Source of the DNA: Marinobacter nitratireducens
GTDB taxonomy: Bacteria; Pseudomonadota; Gammaproteobacteria; Pseudomonadales; Oleiphilaceae
Direction of reading: 5' to 3'
Assembly (NCBI RefSeq): GCF_000708045.1
Contig: NZ_ANIE01000007.1
Location: 461,788-525,787, forward strand
DNA: 64,000 nt
The notes under the pieces are model-generated. The model saw only the letters and a list, made by a program, of their open reading frames with translations, did no database searches and was not told the DNA's origin. Shown piece after piece: positions 37,451-44,861 of the stretch. Both the position numbers and the translations under genes were made by a program. The stretch's first letter is position 1. Every line of letters begins with the position of its first letter.

Positions 37451-38902
37451 TCAATGGCCCGCTTGAAGTAACTGCCGATAATGCCGGGCCTTCGGCTCCA
37501 TCTGCTGCTTCTCGAATTCCGCCACCAGCAGGCGGCAGGCCTCGGAGGTTAACACCTCATTGCCGCTGTTCCGAAGCCGCTCGAATGCCTTCTCTGCAGA
37601 CTTCATGTCATGCTGCTTGAGACTGGTGAATAGCACCCGATTGTGATCTTCCGCGGCCAGGGGCTGGTGAGACTCGCCCTTGCTCAGATACTCCTGCCAC
37701 ACCGCCACCATCTGTTCCGGCTGCTGGCGCTTCATGGCGTCGTCCATCAGCTGTCGGGTTCGACTCAGGTATTCGGGCAGGTCCGGCCTCAGCTTTGCCA
37801 GGTTATAGAGATGTTCCAGCAGGATCGTGCGCTCCGGGTAATGCTCGAAGAGCGCCTCGAATTGCCGCCGGGCAAGGTCAAACTCCATGCGGCCAAGGCT
37901 GGCCATCGCTTGCCCGTATCCGTTGGTAAACCGGGCGTCCTGTTCGGCATCCTCGGGTTCATAGAATTCTTCCCGAACCTGGAGCCAGCTACGGCCCAGC
38001 AACCATACCAGGCCGGCACCGGCAATCAGCCCCCCGGCATGGGCCATGTAGGCAACCCCCGTCGCGCCGGCAAACCAGTAATCGTAGATTTCCTTACCCA
38101 CCCACACCGGCAGGATGGCCAGAGCCGGAGCCCGGAAATAGTTGAAATACACACCCAGGAAGTAGAAAAAGCGGATTTTCTGCAGGCCATATATGGCCAC
38201 ATACATACCCATCAACCCGGAAATGGAACCGGAGGCGCCCACCAAAGGAATATGGCTGCCGGTTGAGAATGCCGAGAATACCAGTCCGGATAATGCACCG
38301 CAGACCAGATAAGCCAGCAGATAGCGACCGGGCCCCAGGGCCTTTTCCACAGTGAAACCGAGCAGGAACAGGAACACCAGGTTACCGATGATGTGCCCCC
38401 ATCCCCCGTGCAGGAACTGGTAGGTGATCAGCGTGTACAGGGAGAGATCAGCCGGGACCAGGCCCAGCTGGTTGGCGCTGAGCTGCTGGATGTAGTTTTC
38501 CTGAATGGCCACCCGGGCTTCCAGCCAGCGTTCGCGTTCTGCCGGCGCCCAGATGATGTCCTGATTCTCAAGCAGGTACTGGTAGAACTCCGGGTCCATC
38601 AGCAGACTGACGGCGATCCAGAACGGTTCACCATCCTGCCGCAACTCCTGGAACTGTTGCAGTTCGAGTATGCGGCTTTCCTCTCCGTCAAAGCGTATCA
38701 GACGATCGAGATAGTCCTCATAGGCAGGTGCTTCCAGTTCCTGCAGATCCGCGTCCAGATATTGCTCGATGGCCTCTTCCATTATCCGGTCATCACCCGC
38801 CTGGTAGAACATGAACACCAGCAGACAGGCCAGCATCAGGCCCAGGGTGACCCAGGGCGGACGTTTCCAGTTAACGGCGTTTTCGGCAGGAATAATCAGC
38901 AT
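37451..38902 (-). CDS. Rhomboid-family intramembrane serine protease
   Basis: 483 residues. After a first membrane helix (WVTLGLMLACLLVFMFYQ) there is a soluble insert of about 120 residues, then the rhomboid core: TYQFLHGGWGHIIGNLVFL, GASGSISGLMGMYVAIYGL (GASGS with the catalytic Ser) and AYMAHAGGLIAGAGLV (catalytic His). The C-terminal 170 residues look like TPR helices (FEALFEHYPERTILLEHLYNL). It should cleave membrane proteins within the bilayer; the substrate is unknown. The N-terminal insert and TPR tail are larger than in GlpG. Confidence 0.9.
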   Translation of the reverse strand: MLIIPAENAVNWKRPPWVTLGLMLACLLVFMFYQAGDDRIMEEAIEQYLDADLQELEAPAYEDYLDRLIRFDGEESRILELQQFQELRQDGEPFWIAVSLLMDPEFYQYLLENQDIIWAPAERERWLEARVAIQENYIQQLSANQLGLVPADLSLYTLITYQFLHGGWGHIIGNLVFLFLLGFTVEKALGPGRYLLAYLVCGALSGLVFSAFSTGSHIPLVGASGSISGLMGMYVAIYGLQKIRFFYFLGVYFNYFRAPALAILPVWVGKEIYDYWFAGATGVAYMAHAGGLIAGAGLVWLLGRSWLQVREEFYEPEDAEQDARFTNGYGQAMASLGRMEFDLARRQFEALFEHYPERTILLEHLYNLAKLRPDLPEYLSRTRQLMDDAMKRQQPEQMVAVWQEYLSKGESHQPLAAEDHNRVLFTSLKQHDMKSAEKAFERLRNSGNEVLTSEACRLLVAEFEKQQMEPKARHYRQLLQAGH

Positions 38903-39219
38903 GGGCGGTCACAATTCATCATAATCTGTCCCTGAAAACCTGTTTTTTACCACAGTGAGGCCCTATTTTCCCGCTCAAATGGTGTCCGGCAGAGGGTTAA
39001 CAGGGGTGGCAACCGCGGAAGTGTGCACAGCCGCTCAGATGCAGAATGTCGACAAATCCGGTGCGCTGTCATCCGGAGGTCATAGAAATGACATTCAATC
39101 GGCCTCATCAGGTCGAACCACTCCTTATCGACCATTCGCCAATTGTGGTTATTCCCACCACAGCCAATAGTGGAAGGGAATAACAAGAACAACCGGATAC
39201 TGGAATCGAGGATATCGCC
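38903..39219. other. Intergenic region upstream of the OmpA-C protein
   Basis: A 317-bp divergent gap of visibly lower coding character. Apart from the hairpin at 39148-39184 and the ribosome site GAGG at 39208-39211, no gene, tRNA or convincing promoter was recognised. Confidence 0.6.
39148..39184 (+). promoter_or_regulatory. Strong hairpin upstream of the OmpA-C gene
   Basis: GTTATTCCC (39148-39156) pairs with GGGAATAAC (39176-39184), and CCAC (39158-39161) pairs with GTGG (39170-39173) inside it, around an 8-nt loop. It ends 35 bp before the ATG and has no T run, so it is more likely an operator or leader structure than a terminator. Confidence 0.45.
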
Positions 39220-39666
39220 ATGACCGTACTCGTCTTGGACAACCCGGAACTCATCGCGCAGGCCGCGATTGCCTCCGGATTCATCCCTGCGCACTCTGTC
39301 AGCGACGTAAAGCGTCCGCACCGAATGAAGTTTCACTACGGCTTCAATAAACACTCACTGGATCAGACCGACGATACGATCCTTGAGCAACACGCCTGCT
39401 ACCTGAGGCTGAACCCGGGCGTCAGAGTCCGCATCCACGGTCACGCCGATAACTTTGGCGGCGAGGGCTACAATCAGTTCCTGTCCAGGCTCAGGGCCAA
39501 TGCGGTTGCCCGGCGTTTGATTGAGGCCGGCGCCTCGGAGTCCCAGATTATTCTGACCGGTTGGGGCTCGAAGCGCCCGCTGGCCACCCCGGACGACCAT
39601 GCTGCCAATCGCCGCGTGGAGCTGGAATACCTTGACCAGGAAGTGGCCCAGGCACTGCAGGGCTGA
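39220..39666 (+). CDS. Small OmpA C-terminal-domain protein without a signal peptide
   Basis: 148 residues. Residues 40-148 are an OmpA/MotB peptidoglycan-binding domain (VRIHGHADNFGGEGYNQFLSRLRANAVARRL, ILTGWGSKRPLATPDDHAANRRVE), with the Asp and Arg that contact diaminopimelate. The N-terminus (MTVLVLDNPELIAQAAIASG) is not a signal peptide or lipobox. GAGG lies 8 bp before the ATG, so the start looks right. Either the protein is exported in an unusual way or it works inside the cell. Ends at a strong terminator. Confidence 0.88.
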   Translation: MTVLVLDNPELIAQAAIASGFIPAHSVSDVKRPHRMKFHYGFNKHSLDQTDDTILEQHACYLRLNPGVRVRIHGHADNFGGEGYNQFLSRLRANAVARRLIEAGASESQIILTGWGSKRPLATPDDHAANRRVELEYLDQEVAQALQG

Positions 39667-39684
39667 GACAAATCGGCAAAAAAT

Positions 39685-39710
39685 AAAAAGGGGGCCTGAG
39701 CCCCCTTTTT
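39685..39710. terminator. Bidirectional rho-independent terminator
   Basis: AAAAAGGGGGC and GCCCCCTTTTT form an 11-bp stem around CTGA. It serves the OmpA-C gene on + and, by symmetry, the MAPEG gene ending at 39738 on the - strand. Confidence 0.92.
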
Positions 39711-39737
39711 GTGTCACGCCCGGTGACTGAGACCGGC

Positions 39738-40139
39738 TCAGCCGTATACCTGCCAGACATTCCACAACAGCAGAATGGCAGCCACCAGAATCGCCAGCCA
39801 TGTCAGCACTATGCCAATCATACGCGCCCAGTGCGTTCCACCACGGCCGTTAATCATGCCAAAAGCGTGAAGCAAACGACCCACAACCAGCCCCATTCCT
39901 GTCCAGTACACCAGCCCCGCCGGCACACCATTCAACTCCGCCAGTCCCAGCATGATCAGGCCCAGAGGCGCGTATTCCACCAGGTTGGCGTGCGCGCGCA
40001 CGGCAGCCTCAAAGGCCACATCGTCGTTGGTGCCCATACCTTTGCGGTATTTGAGACGGTATTTGACGACCTGGGCAGACAATACCAGCAGAAGAATTCC
40101 GATAACCGCCGCGAATACTCCAGTAACAGGTACGATCAT
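39738..40139 (-). CDS. MAPEG family membrane protein
   Basis: 133 residues and four membrane helices, with the bacterial MAPEG features FEAAVRAHANLVEYAPLGLIMLGLAELNG and GRLLHAFGMIN. MAPEG proteins are glutathione-dependent or related membrane enzymes; the bacterial group this belongs to (YecN-like) has no firm activity. The ATG lies 2 bp after the GlsB stop, so the two are probably cotranscribed. Confidence 0.9.
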   Translation of the reverse strand: MIVPVTGVFAAVIGILLLVLSAQVVKYRLKYRKGMGTNDDVAFEAAVRAHANLVEYAPLGLIMLGLAELNGVPAGLVYWTGMGLVVGRLLHAFGMINGRGGTHWARMIGIVLTWLAILVAAILLLWNVWQVYG

Positions 40140-40141
40140 GT

Positions 40142-40384
40142 TCAGGCCTGCTTGATCTTGCTGACAATGGCGAGCAACAGCACGGCACCGACCGTTGCGG
40201 TCACCAGTTCACCCACGGCACCCTGCGCCGCCAGACCCAGCAGCCGAAATACGAAGCCGCCGATGATCGAGCCGACGATACCGATACCGATATTGGCCAA
40301 CACCCCAAAGCCACGGCCCTTCATGATCAGGCCCGCCAACCAGCCGGCGACACCGCCGATAATCAGAAACAGAATCAGGTTCAT
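40142..40384 (-). CDS. GlsB/YeaQ/YmgE-family stress membrane protein
   Basis: 80 residues with three hydrophobic glycine-rich segments (IIGGVAGWLAGLIMKGRGFG, NIGIGIVGSIIGGFVF, TATVGAVLLLAIVSKI), the transglycosylase-associated/YeaQ pattern. Members are small inner-membrane proteins induced by stress or in stationary phase. A purine-rich AGGGAGAGG precedes the ATG. Function unproven. Confidence 0.92.
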   Translation of the reverse strand: MNLILFLIIGGVAGWLAGLIMKGRGFGVLANIGIGIVGSIIGGFVFRLLGLAAQGAVGELVTATVGAVLLLAIVSKIKQA

Positions 40385-40415
40385 CTCGTGCCTCTCCCTG
40401 AGGATCGTTGATGGA

Positions 40416-40421
40416 AGTATA
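40416..40421 (-). promoter_or_regulatory. Possible -10 box for glsB-MAPEG
   Basis: TATACT on the - strand preceded by TCTG, 32 bp upstream of the glsB-like ATG. No -35 box matches at 16-18 bp. A stress sigma factor would need little else, which suits this gene family; tentative. Confidence 0.3.
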
Positions 40422-40489
40422 CAGACGGGAAAAGACTGCCCTGTTTGGACAGTCGCTTCAACAATTTCCGAACGATTTTAAGGACCTGA

Positions 40490-41188
40490 TTACAGTCCAG
40501 CGATGGCCTCAGCCATCTGCTTGTGGCATCTCGCCATCAAATCCGGAAGATCGTCCGGAGACAGGCCCTGGGTCTCCACCGGCGGAAGAATCCGCATCGG
40601 AACCGTCTCCCGGCGGCCGCACCACCCCCGGGTCTCGTCCTTGTAGTCGGCGACGCAGACCATGGTTATGGGAGCGCCTGAGGCAATCGCCGCATGAAAA
40701 GCGCCCTTCTTGAAGCTCTGCAGGCCGTTGCCATGGCTGCGCGTGCCTTCAGGGAAGATCCACATGCTCTTGCGGTCCCGGACCAGAGCATCGCTGATGG
40801 CCTGCATGGCAGCCACTGCTTTCTGGGATCGAGCCCGATTAAGGATGACGTTGCCACCCAGCCAGAATACCTGTCCGAAGAACGGCACCCAGACAAGGGC
40901 GGATTTACCGACGGCAACGGTACGGGGCGGCAGCAAATCCCCCATCAGGAAAAGGTCGTCGTTATGTTGATGATTGGCGATAACGACGGTCGGACGATCC
41001 TGGGGCATATTCTCCCAGCCCTGGAGCGGGCGCTCCATTCCAAGGAGCCATCGCCCAATCTTGGCGACAATCCAGCCAAGGATGCGGTTATTGTCAGGAT
41101 TGAAGGGCCGGGCCAGGTACATCACCAGGGCAAACAGGCAGATGACCGGTACGCTGAGCCAGGCCAGAAGTTTTCGTAGGGCACCCAT
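40490..41188 (-). CDS. 1-acyl-sn-glycerol-3-phosphate acyltransferase (PlsC-like)
   Basis: PlsC makes phosphatidic acid from lysophosphatidic acid at the inner membrane. 232 residues from the ATG at 41188; an in-frame extension to 41233 adds 15 residues that do not resemble the family. After an N-terminal helix (LSVPVICLFALVMYLA) come the acyltransferase motifs: NHQHNDDLFL (in place of the common NHxxxxD, with H and D kept), GGNVILNR, and FPEGTRSHGNG. It lies behind the sortase gene on the same strand. Confidence 0.9.
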   Translation of the reverse strand: MGALRKLLAWLSVPVICLFALVMYLARPFNPDNNRILGWIVAKIGRWLLGMERPLQGWENMPQDRPTVVIANHQHNDDLFLMGDLLPPRTVAVGKSALVWVPFFGQVFWLGGNVILNRARSQKAVAAMQAISDALVRDRKSMWIFPEGTRSHGNGLQSFKKGAFHAAIASGAPITMVCVADYKDETRGWCGRRETVPMRILPPVETQGLSPDDLPDLMARCHKQMAEAIAGL

Positions 41189-41235
41189 GAATTGCAACTC
41201 TGCTATCAAATTTGGCGCACAAGTGTACGCCAATA

Positions 41236-41838
41236 TCAGGTGCCAACAACAGTTTCAGTTTGTACCTTTTGTTCCAGGACGGCAGGCCCCCCTGCCCGGG
41301 CCTCCACCACATACCGGAGCGGACCACCCGCATCCACGCTATCAAAGGGATAGCAGGTGACCAGTAGCAGCGTATCGTCGCTCAGCCGGAGGGTATCGAT
41401 CTGCTCAATGCGACTGTCCACAATTCGCGTCCTCAGGACCCGGTATTCGTGCCAGCCGCTGTCCTGATCCTGAAGCCGCAGTTCGCTGCCGGGCTCCAGG
41501 TAACGCAACTTCCGGAAATGCGTGTCCCGGTGCCCGGCGATCACCAGCGGCCCCTGCCCCGATTCATTGCCCAGAACCTGACCGGGCCCGAAGGCCAGGC
41601 TTTCGCCATGGCCACCGGCCAGAACAATCATCGAATCCCCCAGTCCCGGCATGGTCAGCCGGGCCACGGGCCAGGTATCGGCCCAGGGCCAGGGCCGGGT
41701 CTCCAGTTGCCGGGCCTGGCTCTCGGCCCACGCCAGCTCCAGCAATTCCTGGGCAACCACCGCCTTGATGGGAATCCACAATCCGAACACCAACAGCGTT
41801 GCGGAGGTCGTGAACAGCAGAAGCAGTAAACGGCTCAT
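41236..41838 (-). CDS. Class GN sortase
   Basis: 200 residues with one N-terminal helix and the sortase fold. The catalytic set is VIAGHRDTHF (His), LLLVTCYPFD (Cys) and GGPLRYVVEAR (Arg). Class GN sortases are restricted to Gram-negative bacteria and each serves a single neighbouring target. The ATG overlaps the target gene stop (ATGA), so both are made together. It should cut and transfer the target at the PQTAT motif. Confidence 0.93.
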   Translation of the reverse strand: MSRLLLLLFTTSATLLVFGLWIPIKAVVAQELLELAWAESQARQLETRPWPWADTWPVARLTMPGLGDSMIVLAGGHGESLAFGPGQVLGNESGQGPLVIAGHRDTHFRKLRYLEPGSELRLQDQDSGWHEYRVLRTRIVDSRIEQIDTLRLSDDTLLLVTCYPFDSVDAGGPLRYVVEARAGGPAVLEQKVQTETVVGT

Positions 41839-43964
41839 GCCACTTCCCTCCGTTGCAGCAGAACAATCGCAGCAGCAAACATCAGCCCGGTCAATCCAAG
41901 CGCCGTCATCAGTGGCCCGTAGGTGGCCGTTTGCGGGTAACGGAGCATGCCTGACGTACTCCCCTTTGGCAGCAGGGTCGGCAGTTGCTCGGTACTCAGC
42001 GGATCGGTTTGCCCCCTCACCGGGGTTTCGTCCACGGCTACAAAGCTGGTGTATGGCGACATCAGCCCATGCGCAACAGCCAGTTCCGTCACCAGCGCCT
42101 TGTCCACCTCACCACCCGTGAGGTTCCCCGCATCCAGCAGGCTGTCGATTTTCTCCCGGGCCCATTGCCGGCCGATGCCAACACCCTCGGCGGCCTGCTG
42201 GAGATCCAGTGTTTTTTGCCAGGTGCTGCCGTCCGCTTTCAGTGCGCTGATTTTCAGCTCACCAGCCGGCGCCGAACCGCGAACGACCTGGATCAGAGGA
42301 TCACCGGCGAACAGATCACCCGGACGCCGGGGGAAGGATTCAGCCTGTCCGGTCTGTCCCGGCCACTGCACGTCAATATTCGTCAGCACAGGAGATTCCA
42401 TGGCTGAGAACAGAGTATCGAGAGGACCACGGACATCCGACGGATCCTGGATGGCCGTGTAGGTACCACGGCCCCAGCGGGCGGCTTCCCTCATGAAGTG
42501 CATATTCGGTGCGGAGCCAATGCCCACAGTGAACAGTCTCTGGTTTTTGAGTCCGGTCCGGATCTGTCGGAACAGAGCCGCTTCGTTACCCACAGCGCCG
42601 TCGGTGATAAACACGAGCTGGCGCACCCGAGCACCTGCTGTCTCCTCAAACGGCTCTGACTGCTCCATCGCCAGGCTGAGGGCAGAGGCCATCTCGGTGC
42701 CACCGTCGGCATTCAGTCCGGCGACATAACGTCTGGCTCGCGCGAGATTGGTGCCCGTTGCCGGTACCGGCTGCATAAACATGGCATGGGCCTGACTGCT
42801 GAAACGAATGATATTGAACCGGTCATCCCTCTTGAGGGTGTCCAACCCACGCTCTAACGCAGCCTGAGCCTGGCGGATGGATTCCCCGGCCATGGACCCC
42901 GAGGTGTCGATTACAAAGACCAGCTCTCGCGGCACCGACCGGACCGGACCGGTGCCGGGCACCAGCATCGTCATCAGGTAGTCCTCGTCCTTCCAACGCT
43001 GATGAAATACCGCCGCGGTCGGCTCCTGGCCTGCCAGCGGCCGCCAGCGCACGACGAAATCCCGGTTCATCAGGACATCCCCACCCTCGGGCGTCACCAT
43101 CACGGCCTGCCCGTCCTGGCGGCTTTCCAGCCGGTGGCTCGGGCTGAATACTCTCGCCAGCGGAAGACCCGCGTCGATTTTCATCTGGATCCGCGCCCGG
43201 TGGCTGTTGGCATCCACATCCCCCGGCAGTACGGTAAACGGACTGATGGCGCTGGCATCCGGGACCTGAGTCGTCGGAACCGACCAGCCACCTTCCCACT
43301 GCGATGACGTGCCGGCTACCGGCGTTCCCGGCATATACCGCGGCGTCAGCGTGGTCGGCAATCGCAACTCGAACTCACCAGCTCGGTATTGCACTGGCTG
43401 CTGAAACTGAAGATCCACCGTCACGGTCTCACCGGGTGGGATATTCGCAACCCTGGCGGTAAAAAGGTTGGGCCGCTGCTGCTCCACATTGGCCGCATGA
43501 CGCCCCTCCTTCTTGGCCGTTTCGTAGATTTTCCGGGCTTCTGGTTTCGGCCTGACCTTCCCCACAATGGTCCGCTCGCCGACCTTCATGGTGAGGCCGT
43601 ACACGCTGGCGTCGTCAGGCAGCGGAAAGACAAACACACCTTCCCGCCACTGGTCCCCGGTATTGCGGAAGCTTCTGGACAGCCGGCTATCAGCAATCAA
43701 TCCGCTCACACGGATATCGAATTCGCTGTCGAGAACCAGGGCAGGCTCCTGCCAGCGCCCCGCGTCATCCACGAAACGCAGAATGCCGGCGTTCTCCACA
43801 TCCGCGCTGCCAGACAGGCTTGCCTCCGCGTACAGGGGATGAACAAACAGCATCAGCATCACAGACAACCAGAGGGAGACACCTTCGACAGCGTGTCGTA
43901 GTCTCTTGTTTTGTTGACCGTTTTTCAGGGCGGTGCGTCCCGGCAACCGAATGGCAAGTATCAT
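41835..43964 (-). CDS. Marine proteobacterial sortase target protein (VIT-VWA)
   Basis: About 709 residues. The ATG at 43964 has AAGGA 7 bp upstream and is preferred over the ATG at 43985. The signal anchor ends near LYAEASL. A VIT domain follows (VFPLPDDASVYGLTMKVGERTI), then a VWA domain with an intact metal site (FVIDTSGSMAGES, TDGAVGNEA). The C-terminus has the sorting signal PQTATYG, a hydrophobic helix (LMTALGLTGLMFAAAIVLL) and a basic tail (QRREV). It resembles inter-alpha-trypsin inhibitor heavy chains and is likely displayed on the envelope after sortase processing. Confidence 0.94.
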   Translation of the reverse strand: MILAIRLPGRTALKNGQQNKRLRHAVEGVSLWLSVMLMLFVHPLYAEASLSGSADVENAGILRFVDDAGRWQEPALVLDSEFDIRVSGLIADSRLSRSFRNTGDQWREGVFVFPLPDDASVYGLTMKVGERTIVGKVRPKPEARKIYETAKKEGRHAANVEQQRPNLFTARVANIPPGETVTVDLQFQQPVQYRAGEFELRLPTTLTPRYMPGTPVAGTSSQWEGGWSVPTTQVPDASAISPFTVLPGDVDANSHRARIQMKIDAGLPLARVFSPSHRLESRQDGQAVMVTPEGGDVLMNRDFVVRWRPLAGQEPTAAVFHQRWKDEDYLMTMLVPGTGPVRSVPRELVFVIDTSGSMAGESIRQAQAALERGLDTLKRDDRFNIIRFSSQAHAMFMQPVPATGTNLARARRYVAGLNADGGTEMASALSLAMEQSEPFEETAGARVRQLVFITDGAVGNEAALFRQIRTGLKNQRLFTVGIGSAPNMHFMREAARWGRGTYTAIQDPSDVRGPLDTLFSAMESPVLTNIDVQWPGQTGQAESFPRRPGDLFAGDPLIQVVRGSAPAGELKISALKADGSTWQKTLDLQQAAEGVGIGRQWAREKIDSLLDAGNLTGGEVDKALVTELAVAHGLMSPYTSFVAVDETPVRGQTDPLSTEQLPTLLPKGSTSGMLRYPQTATYGPLMTALGLTGLMFAAAIVLLQRREVA

Positions 43965-44156
43965 GTCGGATTCCTTCTTGTGCATGACTGAATGACGTGA
44001 TCGCTATTTCAGCAATGCCGAAGGACGGGAAGGTGGCGAATCCGGGCAGTCCGGTCGCGAAAAGTGATCAATTATGGCAAGCCGCCCGGGCGCCCTTGCT
44101 CCCGTGGCCTGGCGTGTTTAAATAGAGGCTCATTGGCCTGAGCAGTTGCGGTTACC

Positions 44157-44858
44157 ATGAAAAAACATGTTGTTCTGATCGAAGATGAACCCGCTATCCG
44201 GGATAACTACCGGGTCGCATTCGAACGCCGAGGGTACCAGGTGTCTGCTTACGGAGACCGGCCATCGGCCTGGCAGGTCCTGCGTCAGCAGCTGCCGGAC
44301 CTGGCCATCATCGACGTCGGTCTGGGCAGCGAACCGGAAGGCGGTTTCGACCTGTGTCGCGATCTGCGCAACCAGTCCCAGACCCTGCCCATCATTTTCC
44401 TGACCGCCCGGGACAGCGATATCGACTCGGTACACGGGCTGCGACTCGGCGCCGACGACTACGTCACCAAAGACATGAGCCTGGACCACTTGCTGGCACG
44501 GGTGACCGCGCTGCTCCGGCGCGCCGATGCCTGGGCAGAAGCCCTGCAGAAACCCGATGAGGTCGTGCTGCGGGGGCGCCTGGCCCTCAACGTCGACCGG
44601 ATGACCGCCGCCTGGAACGAACAGCCGGTGGACCTGACCGTCACTGAATTCTGGATGCTGCACTCCCTCGCCCAGCACCCCGGCCACGTCCGCAGCGCCG
44701 ACCAGTTAATGGACGCCGCCAACGCGTACCTGGCGCCGAACACCGTAACCTCGCACATCAAGCGCATACGAAAGAAGTTCACGGCGCTCGACGACCAGTT
44801 CGATGGTATCCAGACCGCCTATGGCATGGGGTACCGCTGGAACGCCCGTGAGGTCTGA
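44157..44858 (+). CDS. pdsR: Dedicated sortase system response regulator (PdsR)
   Basis: 233 residues: receiver (LIEDEPAIRDNYRVAF, LAIIDVGLGSEPEGG, TARDSD, VTKDMS) and an OmpR-type winged-helix domain ending NTVTSHIKRIRKKF and YGMGYRW. It is divergent from the sortase target gene with a 192-bp gap, and the kinase gene follows after 3 bp. This is the layout of the proteobacterial dedicated sortase system, so it probably controls the sortase and target genes. A weak promoter-like pair (TTGCTC at 44096, TTAAAT near 44118) lies upstream. Confidence 0.9.
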   Translation: MKKHVVLIEDEPAIRDNYRVAFERRGYQVSAYGDRPSAWQVLRQQLPDLAIIDVGLGSEPEGGFDLCRDLRNQSQTLPIIFLTARDSDIDSVHGLRLGADDYVTKDMSLDHLLARVTALLRRADAWAEALQKPDEVVLRGRLALNVDRMTAAWNEQPVDLTVTEFWMLHSLAQHPGHVRSADQLMDAANAYLAPNTVTSHIKRIRKKFTALDDQFDGIQTAYGMGYRWNAREV

Positions 44859-44861
44859 CCT

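Noticed and set aside
38947..39354. 135-codon - strand ORF across the intergenic region at 39 kb
   Set aside because: Overlaps the OmpA-C gene in antisense and has a composition unlike neighbouring proteins.
39220..39666. OmpA-C protein as the PdsO component of the sortase system
   Set aside because: It is more than 2 kb from the sortase genes with three unrelated genes between, and it lacks an export signal.
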